From: Verrucomicrobiales bacterium
GTDB taxonomy: Bacteria > Verrucomicrobiota > Verrucomicrobiia > Verrucomicrobiales > DEV007
Assembly (NCBI GenBank): GCA_029213065.1
Contig: JARGPH010000009.1
Location: 107,620 to 161,459 of the forward strand
Length of the DNA stretch: 53,840 nt
Direction of reading: 5' to 3'
Shown here: piece after piece, positions 34,799 through 44,008 of the stretch
How positions within the stretch are numbered: the stretch's first letter is position 1
Layout: every line of letters starts with the position of its first letter
Program-made: the position numbers and the translations under genes
Notes under the pieces: generated by a model
Told to the model about the DNA's origin: nothing
Databases searched by the model: none
Seen by the model: the letters and a program-made list of their open reading frames with translations, nothing else

Positions 34799-35830
34799 TT
34801 ACTTCTTCTCCTTGGGCATCCCCGGCCAACCGTAATCCTTAGGCTCTGCCGCAGGTTGGGTGAGATCGGCTTCGGAGGGAAGCGCGATGTGAACCATGTC
34901 CTTTTTCTCGTCGAGATTCTCATTCAGTTGCGCTTCGGTAACCGGTTCGCTTTTCACCCCTCCTTCAGGAACGTCAATTTTCGCGGTCCAGGCAATTGCA
35001 TTGAGAACGACTTTCCTGAAGTCATCAATCGCCCAGTTCCGGTGCCAGTGGCCGCCGGTAAATCCGATGCCGCGTCCGCCGTCCGGCCGCTCAACCGCCC
35101 ACATCATAGTCTGCTTTTTACCGAGTCCTTTTTCAGCAATCGGGTTCCAGTGGATGTAGCGATTGATGCGTTCGCGGGTGGGAGTTCCCGTGAGAATGTC
35201 GGTGGCGGTTTTGGGGTCTGCGAAACGAATGTTGTAATACCATTCGTCGTTGGCATTGAATCCGGGGACGCCATTGCTGATCGGGTGATCCTCGTTCAGC
35301 TCGACCGCAGCGGTCCAGTGCGGGTTGGCGGAAAACCCGCTCTCATAGTGGCCGCCGATCCATTTTTTGAAATAGTCGCCCTGAGGTCCGGCGGGAACTT
35401 CGACGCCGTAGTGCATGTGCATGAGACCGACACCGCTTTTGACGAGCGCGTCCATTTTCTCTTCATGACCGTTTACGGGGTGCTTCGCGTTTCCGTCGGA
35501 ATAGATGATGACTGCTTTGGCCCCGTCGAAGATTGATTCGTCTTCAGGCCACCCGTCACGGACCACTTTTACGTCTAAAGGGAGTCCGCTCTGTTCGTTG
35601 AGGCAGCGGGCGAGTATTGTCGCGCCTGCGAAAAATTCGTGTTGTCCGGAGGGGTGGCTCGGGAGACCTGCGATGAATACGATTTTAGTCGGATCTTCCG
35701 GCGCGGCTTCCGCGGATGGCTGGCCGCAGGAGGTCAGGGAGATGAGTGCGATTCCTGCTGCGAGGGCGATGGAGGCAGTGACGAAGAGAGGGTTCTTTAA
35801 CCAGTGCATAAATGATGTCTTTGGATGCAT
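34799..35830 (-). CDS. ThuA-domain lipoprotein
   Basis: 343 residues from ATG 35830; ATG 35809 would shorten the leader by seven. A lipoprotein signal ends at LTSC with C35. The remainder is a ThuA (trehalose-utilisation-like) domain, a glutamine-amidotransferase-like fold without obvious catalytic triad; conserved features include GLPSHPSGQHEFF, GLMHMHYGVE and GFTGGHWHRNW. Such exported ThuA proteins are very abundant in Planctomycetes and Verrucomicrobia and are linked to carbohydrate metabolism, but their activity is not settled. It heads the murI-sulfatase operon. Confidence 0.85.
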   Translation of the reverse strand: MHPKTSFMHWLKNPLFVTASIALAAGIALISLTSCGQPSAEAAPEDPTKIVFIAGLPSHPSGQHEFFAGATILARCLNEQSGLPLDVKVVRDGWPEDESIFDGAKAVIIYSDGNAKHPVNGHEEKMDALVKSGVGLMHMHYGVEVPAGPQGDYFKKWIGGHYESGFSANPHWTAAVELNEDHPISNGVPGFNANDEWYYNIRFADPKTATDILTGTPTRERINRYIHWNPIAEKGLGKKQTMMWAVERPDGGRGIGFTGGHWHRNWAIDDFRKVVLNAIAWTAKIDVPEGGVKSEPVTEAQLNENLDEKKDMVHIALPSEADLTQPAAEPKDYGWPGMPKEKK

Positions 35831-35996
35831 ACGCGAAACTATGGCGGAGCATTTCAGATTCGGCCAGTTTTTCTCTGGCGCGGTAGCGTTCCGTTTTTGC
35901 GAAGATTCTGTGTCAAAATTGTGACGCTTGCGTGGCGGTATTCGGCGGAAGTGCCTCTTGCGGGATGAAGTTTGATACGGTAAAACAGCTTCCCTC

Positions 35997-37733
35997 GTGG
36001 ATCTGCCTTCTCTTCATTCTCCATTATATTTGATCGATGCGATCGGCCCGTTCTTTCCGGGTTACGATCGTTTTCGAATCAATTGGTCAAAGCTTCCCTG
36101 GATACGTTTTGAGAAAATGTCAGATCGGGAGCTGACGGAAGCTTTTGACCGGGTGAAGCAGGATATGCGCACCTTCTGTCGCAGCGTTTCTGAGATCGGC
36201 TACAACGGGGTGACTCTGGACGACGTGCCTCATCTCGCTGATCACGAATTTTATGAAGCCACGGTGAGAAAGCGCATCATCCTTTATCGGCGGTATTTCA
36301 AAGAACTGTTTCAGGTGATTCGGGAGGAAGGTCTGAACATCTATCTGACGATGGATATTCTTACGTTCACTCCGGCGCTGGAGCGGCGTTTAGGAAACAG
36401 CGAAAAGAATCAGAGGGAGTTCATGAAATCCCTCCTCGAAGGTTTTTTTACGGACTTCCCCGAAGTGGCAGGTGTCGTTTTTCGCATCGGTGAAAGTGAC
36501 GGTGTCGATATTAAAGAGCAGTTTCGGAGTAAGCTCGTTCTCAAAAGCCCCGCGATGGTGAACCGAACTCTGAAGGCGGTCCTGCCGGTTTTTGAAAAGC
36601 ACAAACGGCGCTGTATTTTTCGAACCTGGACAGTGGGCGCGCACTCGGTCGGCGATTTGATCTGGCATGAACCGACTCTGGAGAAGACAGTCGCGGGGAT
36701 CGACAGCCCTGCCTTCGTCCTCTCGATGAAATACGGCGAATCGGATTTTTTCCGTTACCTCTCACTCAACCGGAATTTCTTCGTAACCGATATTCCGACG
36801 ATCGTTGAGCTGCAGAGCCGGCGTGAATACGAGGGCTGTGGTGAGTTCCCGAGCTTCATCGGAGGCGACTACGAACAGCTCGCGATCGAGCTGCGTGACG
36901 CTCCCAATGTGATTGGTATTTCGGTCTGGTGTCAGACCGGTGGGTGGACGCCGTTCCGTCGACTTGCCTTTATCGATGACTCTGCGATCTGGACTGAGAT
37001 CAACACCTTCGTAACCCTGCGTTTGTTTAAGCATGGAGAGATGGTGGAGGAGGCGTTGACGCATCTTCCGAACGTCGATAATCGTCCCGCTTTGATTGAG
37101 TTGCTTCGCCTGTCGGAAGAGGTGATCACGGAGCTTCTCTATCTGCCGGATTTTGCGAAGCAGCGATTTTACTTCCGGCGAGTGCGTATTCCGCCTCTGA
37201 TCGGGGTCTATTGGCACCATATTTTTGTGGCTCATTCGCTGAAGAAAATGCTCTCCCACGTCGTCGATGACGGGGAAGTCAGTATCCGTTCCGCTCGCGC
37301 CGCGATGGCAAAAATCAAGCGGATGAGAACTCTCGCCCTGATTTGTCACCTTCCCGAAGAGGACATCGAATACATGGAGTACACTCTGGGGATCGTCGCC
37401 CTTGCGCGTGAGTATTTTTTCCGGCCTTTTGACGATGAAATGAAGGCGCGCCTTGAGAAAGCGAAGAAGAAATACAAAAAGCGCTATCCGAAAGGTTCCC
37501 GCTATCGCTACACGGTGAAGCTCGATTTTAAGCCGTTTAAATTAAATCGGCGCTACCTCGGCTTCTTTAAAGCCCATCTCCTGCGCAAGAAGTCGGCCTA
37601 TCGCTTCATCGACAAAATCATCGGGCTGCGTTTGCTATCGCTTGTGTATTTCGCTCTGAAGCGAACACGTCCCAAGATGGTTCCCAAAATTGCGAGGAAG
37701 AGCGCGATGGGACTTGATGCCATCTTCAAATAA
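35997..37733 (+). CDS. Large uncharacterised protein, possibly glycosidase-like TIM barrel
   Basis: 578 residues from a GTG at 35997; TTG 36030 and ATG 36117 are alternatives, and an ATG at 35965 is out of frame. I do not recognise a named family with certainty. Early segments (IDAIGPFFPGYDRFRINW, YNGVTLDDVPHLADHEFY, VAGVVFRIGESDGV, RCIFRTWTVGAHS) read like beta-strand/loop elements of a GH67- or GH20-like barrel that binds a sugar. The last ~130 residues are very basic (KKKYKKRYPKGSRYRY). No signal peptide is seen, so it should be cytoplasmic. Acidic catalytic residues cannot be assigned without an alignment. Confidence 0.55.
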   Translation: MDLPSLHSPLYLIDAIGPFFPGYDRFRINWSKLPWIRFEKMSDRELTEAFDRVKQDMRTFCRSVSEIGYNGVTLDDVPHLADHEFYEATVRKRIILYRRYFKELFQVIREEGLNIYLTMDILTFTPALERRLGNSEKNQREFMKSLLEGFFTDFPEVAGVVFRIGESDGVDIKEQFRSKLVLKSPAMVNRTLKAVLPVFEKHKRRCIFRTWTVGAHSVGDLIWHEPTLEKTVAGIDSPAFVLSMKYGESDFFRYLSLNRNFFVTDIPTIVELQSRREYEGCGEFPSFIGGDYEQLAIELRDAPNVIGISVWCQTGGWTPFRRLAFIDDSAIWTEINTFVTLRLFKHGEMVEEALTHLPNVDNRPALIELLRLSEEVITELLYLPDFAKQRFYFRRVRIPPLIGVYWHHIFVAHSLKKMLSHVVDDGEVSIRSARAAMAKIKRMRTLALICHLPEEDIEYMEYTLGIVALAREYFFRPFDDEMKARLEKAKKKYKKRYPKGSRYRYTVKLDFKPFKLNRRYLGFFKAHLLRKKSAYRFIDKIIGLRLLSLVYFALKRTRPKMVPKIARKSAMGLDAIFK

Positions 37734-37800
37734 GTCCCGCTCTGGTTCCGCCTGACCGTTTTTTGGCGGTGCCGGTGACTTGTCCCTTCCGGCAGGGTAA

Positions 37801-37832
37801 GAAAAAAGCCCTCCGTTTCCGGAGAGCCTTTC
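37801..37832 (-). terminator. Intrinsic terminator of the P-loop protein gene
   Basis: Read on the minus strand, AAAGGCTCTCCGG, AAA, CGGAGGGCTT forms a GC-rich hairpin with one bulge, followed by a run of six T. It lies 50 bases after the stop at 37882. On the plus strand it may also end the 35997-37733 transcript, with a weaker T-tract. Confidence 0.8.
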
Positions 37833-37881
37833 TACTTCAAAAATTTGGGGGATTTGTCTGCCTGACAAATTCAATACCCGA

Positions 37882-38589
37882 TCAGTAATCGAGAGCAACG
37901 ATGCCGATTTCCTCGGGGACGAGGTATTCCTGCGCATTGTTGAGTGAGGCCGAAGTGCGCTCGAGCCACTGGGTGAGAGGCACTTCAGTGAAGCGGGGAA
38001 GACCTGCAGGATTGTTCAAGGCAACGGCGAGTTCCACTTCGGAAGTGGCGAGTGCCGTCGCAAGATCATCTGAAGGAGCGGGGATTTCCACTTCCGTTCC
38101 GCCGAGATAGCGAAGTGCTTTTGCGGCGAGACTTCCTTTCCATGGCACCTCATTGCGAGAGTCACCGGGAAGGTGTGCAATGATGTAGTCCGCCTGATCG
38201 GCAAAAATTTCCGTGATGTCGCAGATCTCTTCGTTGCATCGCTCACTGCGTGTGTCGGTTACGACGAGAGTCATTTCGGTGTCGAGTTCAGCGAGGAGAT
38301 TTTCGAGATCGTGCTCTTCGCAAAGCTCACCCCATACGCGGGCGGCACCGGTGTGCACATCGAGAACGATGGCATCGTGATTATCAATCGCTCCAATCAT
38401 CAGAGAGAGGTCGAACTGGTCCTCAAGGTCCCAGAACTCTCCTGTGAAGGAGTCTGTCATGTCCATTTCATTGGACGTAACAGCGAGGTGATTCACTTCG
38501 AGTGAAGCGAGATGATGGGTGATAGCGCGTGCAACGGAAGACTTCCCGGAGCGCTCTAAGTCATTTACTACGACAATAAGTTTTTTCAT
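37882..38589 (-). CDS. ParA/MinD-like P-loop NTPase, orphan
   Basis: 235 residues. Starts MKKLIVVVNDLERSGKSSVA, a Walker A-like loop with GKSS but lacking the second conserved lysine of true ParA (KGGxGKT). Later VLDVHTG resembles the Walker B strand and LVVTDTRSER the following segment. The protein is acidic. It resembles SIMIBI-class ATPases that move or deliver cargo, but no ParB or mobilisation partner is near. Function unknown. It is monocistronic, with a long AT-rich region upstream and a terminator downstream. Confidence 0.6.
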   Translation of the reverse strand: MKKLIVVVNDLERSGKSSVARAITHHLASLEVNHLAVTSNEMDMTDSFTGEFWDLEDQFDLSLMIGAIDNHDAIVLDVHTGAARVWGELCEEHDLENLLAELDTEMTLVVTDTRSERCNEEICDITEIFADQADYIIAHLPGDSRNEVPWKGSLAAKALRYLGGTEVEIPAPSDDLATALATSEVELAVALNNPAGLPRFTEVPLTQWLERTSASLNNAQEYLVPEEIGIVALDY

Positions 38590-40039
<1,450 letters not shown>

Positions 40040-40075
40040 GGTCGATCTTCAACCAATCAAATTTTGATTCAAGAG

Positions 40076-40110
40076 ACGCCCCCGACTGATTCAGTTGGCG
40101 GGCGTTTTTT
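40076..40110 (+). terminator. Intrinsic terminator after gap, before pgk
   Basis: Arms ACGCCCCCGACTGA and CAGTTGGCGGGCGT pair with small mismatches and a two-base loop, followed by six T. It lies between gap and pgk, so read-through is probably partial, or pgk has its own promoter. Confidence 0.82.
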
Positions 40111-40151
40111 GTTTTGATGGGAATCCTCAGAAGAATACAGAAAGAATTTTT

Positions 40152-41360
40152 ATGAAGCTATCGATTAGAAATATTGAGCCAGCTGGCAAGCGCGTCCTCA
40201 TGCGCGTTGATTTTAACGTCCCACAGGACAAAGACGGAAACATCACTGATGACAGCCGTATCAAAGGGGCAATCCCGTCAATCGAGCACCTCACGAATGC
40301 AGGTGGCCGTGTCGTTCTGATGTCACACCTTGGTCGTCCCAAAGGTGAAAAGAATCCTGAGTTCACCCTCAAGCCGGTTGCTGATCGTCTCGGCGAACTC
40401 ATTTCCGCGAATGTAAAATTCGTCGGTGATTGCGTCGGTGCTGAAGCGGATGCCGCGGTGGCTGATCTCAAGGATGGAGAAGTCCTCCTTCTCGAGAACG
40501 TGCGTTTCTACGCAGGTGAAACTGACAACGACGCTGACTTCGCGAAGCAGCTCGGTGCACACGGCGACATCTTCGTGAACGACGCCTTCGGAACCGCGCA
40601 CCGTGCGCACGCTTCCACTGCCGGAGTGACCGATTACATCGACGTCTGTGCGATGGGATTTCTCATCGAGAAAGAACTCGAATACCTCGTCACCAAACTC
40701 GAAGAACCACAGCGGCCCTTCGTCGTTATCATGGGCGGAGCGAAAGTTTCCGATAAAATCCAGATCCTTGAGCGTCTCATGGAAAAAGCCGACGCCTTCA
40801 TCATTGGTGGAGCGATGGCGAACACCTTCCGTCTCGCCCAGGGATATGAGATGGGCAAAAGCTTTGCCGAGCGCAAAGAGGAAGCGCTCGAAATGGCGCG
40901 TGGCATTCTCAAGACCGCTGAGGAAAACAACACACCGTTTTACCTTCCTGCCGACACCCGTCACACCCATGACTTCGCGGACGACGCTCCAACCGAGTGT
41001 ACCGGAATCTGGGGCGAAGAGGGAACTGCGGTTCCCGCTGACCGCGAAGGCATCGACATCGGTGACGTAGCGATCAAGGAGTTTGAAGAAGTCATCGCCG
41101 GAGCCGGCACCGTGATCTGGAACGGACCAATGGGAGTGTTCGAGAAACGCGGTTTCGATATCGGAACCAAAGCCGTCGGCGCAGCCATCGCCGCGAACGA
41201 GAAAGCCATCACCATCGTAGGTGGCGGCGACTCTGTAACCGCAGCCAACCAATTCGGATTCGGCGAGAAAATGGATCACATGTCCACCGGTGGAGGCGCC
41301 TCCCTCGAGTTGCTCGAAGGAAAAGACCTTCCCGGCATCGCCGCACTCGACGACGCTTAA
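40152..41360 (+). CDS. pgk: Phosphoglycerate kinase
   Basis: 402 residues from the ATG at 40152 (MKLSIRNIEPAGKRVLMRVD); an earlier in-frame ATG at 40095 lies inside the gap terminator and gives a non-family leader. Motifs: MRVDFNVPQD, the MSHLGRPKG substrate loop, ATP-binding GGAKVSDKI, and GGGDSVTAA near the C-terminus. It transfers phosphate from 1,3-bisphosphoglycerate to ADP. It follows gap in the usual glycolytic order. Confidence 0.97.
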   Translation: MKLSIRNIEPAGKRVLMRVDFNVPQDKDGNITDDSRIKGAIPSIEHLTNAGGRVVLMSHLGRPKGEKNPEFTLKPVADRLGELISANVKFVGDCVGAEADAAVADLKDGEVLLLENVRFYAGETDNDADFAKQLGAHGDIFVNDAFGTAHRAHASTAGVTDYIDVCAMGFLIEKELEYLVTKLEEPQRPFVVIMGGAKVSDKIQILERLMEKADAFIIGGAMANTFRLAQGYEMGKSFAERKEEALEMARGILKTAEENNTPFYLPADTRHTHDFADDAPTECTGIWGEEGTAVPADREGIDIGDVAIKEFEEVIAGAGTVIWNGPMGVFEKRGFDIGTKAVGAAIAANEKAITIVGGGDSVTAANQFGFGEKMDHMSTGGGASLELLEGKDLPGIAALDDA

Positions 41361-41371
41361 TCAGCAAATCA

Positions 41372-41402
41372 AACAGGGTTGGGTCGATGAGCCAACCCTG
41401 TT
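41372..41402 (+). terminator. Hairpin after pgk
   Basis: AACAGGGTTGG at 41372-41382 pairs perfectly with CCAACCCTGTT at 41392-41402 across a nine-base loop. Only a weak T/A-rich tail follows, so it may be a weak terminator or stabilising hairpin between pgk and tpiA. Confidence 0.6.
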
Positions 41403-41519
41403 ATATAAGTGACTTCTCTTTCTTCCGTCTCTCTCCGTTTCACTCCGAATCTCTTGAGTCACCGATCTAAGAGGGTTAAGTCACCAAATACCTTTTACTT
41501 TTTACCTTTCACTTTCTAC

Positions 41520-41532
41520 GCGCCTGAGGCGC
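41520..41532. repeat. Short perfect inverted repeat upstream of tpiA
   Basis: GCGCCTGAGGCGC, six-base arms around one base, sits 9 bases before the tpiA ATG and directly after a pyrimidine-rich tract. It occupies the place where a Shine-Dalgarno would be, and none is otherwise visible. It may affect translation initiation. Confidence 0.4.
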
Positions 41533-41541
41533 ACCCCAAAC

Positions 41542-42309
41542 ATGAGCCGTAAACCTATTATCGCCGCCAACTGGAAGATGAACGTGACTCCCTCCGAGGC
41601 TGTTACTTATCTTGATTCATTCCTCGGAACTTTCAAAGAGGCTGTCCCTGTCGACATCGTCATCGGAGCTTCCTTCGTCACTTTGCCGAAAGCCGCTGAG
41701 CTGATCGGACCCAACCCTGCCGTTTCTGTCGCTGCGCAAAACATGTCCCACGAAGCCTCCGGTGCTTTCACAGGTGAGACGAGTGCCGCGATGCTCAACG
41801 ACGTCGGTGTTGATTACGTGATCCTCGGCCACAGCGAGCGTCGCTCACTTTACGGTGAGTGTGACTCTGTCATTAACAAAAAAGTTCACGCCACTCTCGC
41901 AGCGGGGATGAAGCCGATCCTTTGTATCGGTGAATCTCTCGAAGAGCGCGAAGGCGGAAAGCTTGAGAGCGTTCTTTCTGAGCAGCTCGAAGGCAGCCTC
42001 GCTGACGTCAGTGCTGAGCAGATGGCTGATATCGTGATCGCCTATGAGCCCGTCTGGGCCATCGGAACCGGTGTCACCGCGACCTCCGAGCAGGCGCAGG
42101 ACACACAGAAATTCGTTCGCAGTGTTCTCGAGAAGCTCTTCGGAGGAGACGTCGCCGGAGCAACTCGCATCCAGTACGGTGGCAGCGTCAAACCCGGTAA
42201 CGCCGGTGAGCTCATCGGTCAGCCTGACATCGACGGTTTCCTCGTTGGTGGTGCTGCGCTTGACCCAACCAGCTTTGCTGAAATCGTTTCCGCTGGAATC
42301 GCCGGCTAA
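41542..42309 (+). CDS. tpiA: Triosephosphate isomerase
   Basis: 255 residues, full length. N-terminal AANWKMN carries the catalytic lysine, ILGHSERR the histidine, and YEPVWAIGTG the base E169. Phosphate loops near the C-terminus (YGGSVKPGNA, LVGGAALD) are intact. It interconverts dihydroxyacetone phosphate and glyceraldehyde-3-phosphate. It is separated from pgk by 181 bases containing a hairpin and a pyrimidine-rich stretch, so it may have its own promoter. Confidence 0.97.
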   Translation: MSRKPIIAANWKMNVTPSEAVTYLDSFLGTFKEAVPVDIVIGASFVTLPKAAELIGPNPAVSVAAQNMSHEASGAFTGETSAAMLNDVGVDYVILGHSERRSLYGECDSVINKKVHATLAAGMKPILCIGESLEEREGGKLESVLSEQLEGSLADVSAEQMADIVIAYEPVWAIGTGVTATSEQAQDTQKFVRSVLEKLFGGDVAGATRIQYGGSVKPGNAGELIGQPDIDGFLVGGAALDPTSFAEIVSAGIAG

Positions 42310-42352
42310 TTGACGATACGAGCGTCGATTCGGCGCTCAATGATTTAAGAGA

Positions 42353-42384
42353 AAGCCCGCTTCCGAAAGGAGGCGGGCTTTTTT
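42353..42384 (+). terminator. Intrinsic terminator after tpiA
   Basis: AAGCCCGCTTCC, loop GAAA, GGAGGCGGGCTT form a 12-pair stem with one G-T pair, followed by TTTT. This is a textbook terminator closing the glycolytic cluster. The remaining 42385-42595 shows no supported gene. Confidence 0.9.
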
Positions 42385-42595
42385 GTGTTTCGGCGAAACG
42401 GTCCAATTGACATTGATCTCAAAGCAGCTGCGTTTGCAAAAACGCGGCTCAAAGCCTATCCGCTCTTTCCGGAAGCCTTTATCATTTTCCGTCATCCGAA
42501 GGTCGAAGGCATTCGCCGGCCGCATCGGCTTGATCCATGATAAGGAGTATGATTAGGAAAAGGAAAAAGAGGTGGGTGATCGGGGGGATTTAAAA

Positions 42596-43861
42596 TCACT
42601 CCCCAATGCAATAGATTGCCTTTTGTGAACGGAGGAGGATTTTCCCGTCAGAAACGACCGGAGCGGCGTTGAAGATCGTATCGTCACCGGCGATTTTGTT
42701 GTGAGCGATCACTTTCAGTTCCTCTTTTGAGGGCTCGATCACATAGACACCGTTGGCGCGGCTCTGGGCGTAGATTTTTCCTCCGGCGAGAACGGGGGAG
42801 CCATAGAACGGCTTTCCTTTTCCTTCAGTGAGGTCGGGGATGCGGGCCTGCCAGAGTTCGTCAGCTTCACCGGGCATTGCCGCGAAGGCGATCCCGCTGT
42901 CGGCGACCCAGTAGAGAATGCCATCCGCTTCGACAGGGGCTGTCATGTAAGTGGCAGGCTTCTGGGTGTCATAGAGTATTTCGTCGGAAAGATCACCTTT
43001 GCCGCCGACCTTGAGCGCGACGCGGGCGGTGCGGGGGTAGCCCCCTGACACGGTGATAATGTCACCGCTGAGATGAGCGGAGTTTGACATGTTCCCGGGG
43101 AGGTTGTATTCCGCGAACCAGCGCAGTTTTCCGGACTCGGGATTGATTCCCCAGATTTCCCCGACGGCTGCGAAGACGAGATCAGTGCGCGTCTCATCGA
43201 CTTTGACGACAATCGGCGTCCCGTAAGTCTGCACGAGACTGTCGCCTTCGGCGCGCCACTTTTCGACTCCGTCTTTCTTGTTGAACGCGATGATCGCATT
43301 GGTCTCTTCGCCGGCGGGAACGATGAGGAGATCATTAAGTAGAATCGGGCTCGAAGCGGATCCCCAGGCTTTGGGGGAACTGAGGTCTCCTGTTCTCGCT
43401 TTCCAGAGTTGGTTGCCCTCGAAATCGAAGGCGTAGACGCCTGCCTTTCCAAAAAAGCAGTATACCGCTTCACCGTCTGTCACCGGAGTGCTGCTCGCCC
43501 ATCCGTGTTCTGTGATGTAGCCGCGCGCGGGATCTTCGGGGTAGTCGGCGCCAACGGTCTTCGTCCAGAGGATTTCGCCGGTTTTCAGAGAGAGGCGGCT
43601 GAGGTGTCTCTCTCTCGCGCCTTCCTCACCCGAGAATGAGGTCACGAATACGGCATCGCCTGAGATGATGGGTGTCGAGGTGCCTTCTCCGGGAAGCTCT
43701 GTATTCCATAGCATGTTGTTCGTTTCGCTCCAGGTTGTCGGGACAGATTCCGAGCTGATGCCGTCGGCATTTTCGCCGCGAAACTGAGGCCAGTCTGCCT
43801 TAGTTGAGACTGGAAATGAGAGCGAGAGAGCAAGAAGGAGATACGAAAACGGGAATTTCAT
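42596..43861 (-). CDS. Exported PQQ-like beta-propeller repeat protein
   Basis: 421 residues with a signal peptide ending near KA22. The mature start DWPQFRGENADGISSE is a hallmark of PQQ-repeat (WD40-like) proteins abundant in Verrucomicrobia and Planctomycetes. Repeated propeller blades contain motifs such as WSTPIISGD-like and LNDLLIVPAG. It probably folds into an eight-blade propeller. Despite the name, most such proteins have no shown PQQ cofactor or dehydrogenase activity. Likely periplasmic; function unknown. Confidence 0.85.
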   Translation of the reverse strand: MKFPFSYLLLALSLSFPVSTKADWPQFRGENADGISSESVPTTWSETNNMLWNTELPGEGTSTPIISGDAVFVTSFSGEEGARERHLSRLSLKTGEILWTKTVGADYPEDPARGYITEHGWASSTPVTDGEAVYCFFGKAGVYAFDFEGNQLWKARTGDLSSPKAWGSASSPILLNDLLIVPAGEETNAIIAFNKKDGVEKWRAEGDSLVQTYGTPIVVKVDETRTDLVFAAVGEIWGINPESGKLRWFAEYNLPGNMSNSAHLSGDIITVSGGYPRTARVALKVGGKGDLSDEILYDTQKPATYMTAPVEADGILYWVADSGIAFAAMPGEADELWQARIPDLTEGKGKPFYGSPVLAGGKIYAQSRANGVYVIEPSKEELKVIAHNKIAGDDTIFNAAPVVSDGKILLRSQKAIYCIGE

Positions 43862-43949
43862 AGGAATAGAACCCTGGAATGAGGAAAAAGATTCTCACAA
43901 AATTGGCTAAAGAAGGATCGTGGAAACTTAATCTTTGTGAAGCAAAAAA

Positions 43950-44008
43950 ATGCGTCGAGGTGCTTTGCTTTTCCGGAAAGAAGTCCAGAGTGAAGTCTTG
44001 CGACGCAT
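43950..44008. repeat. Inverted repeat spanning the start of the hydrolase gene
   Basis: ATGCGTCG at 43950-43957 and CGACGCAT at 44001-44008 are exact reverse complements. Between them CTTTTCCGGAAAG forms a second small dyad. The first arm contains the annotated ATG. The structure could hide that start, or simply mark that translation begins later, at TTG 43998. Confidence 0.45.

Noticed and set aside
40323-41279. Long open frame on the minus strand (318 codons) inside pgk
   Set aside because: It is antisense to a fully conserved phosphoglycerate kinase gene with strong codon bias, which creates open frames on the other strand. It has no recognisable domain.
42337-42525. 62-codon minus-strand frame after tpiA
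   Set aside because: It includes the tpiA terminator hairpin and shows no family features; probably noncoding.
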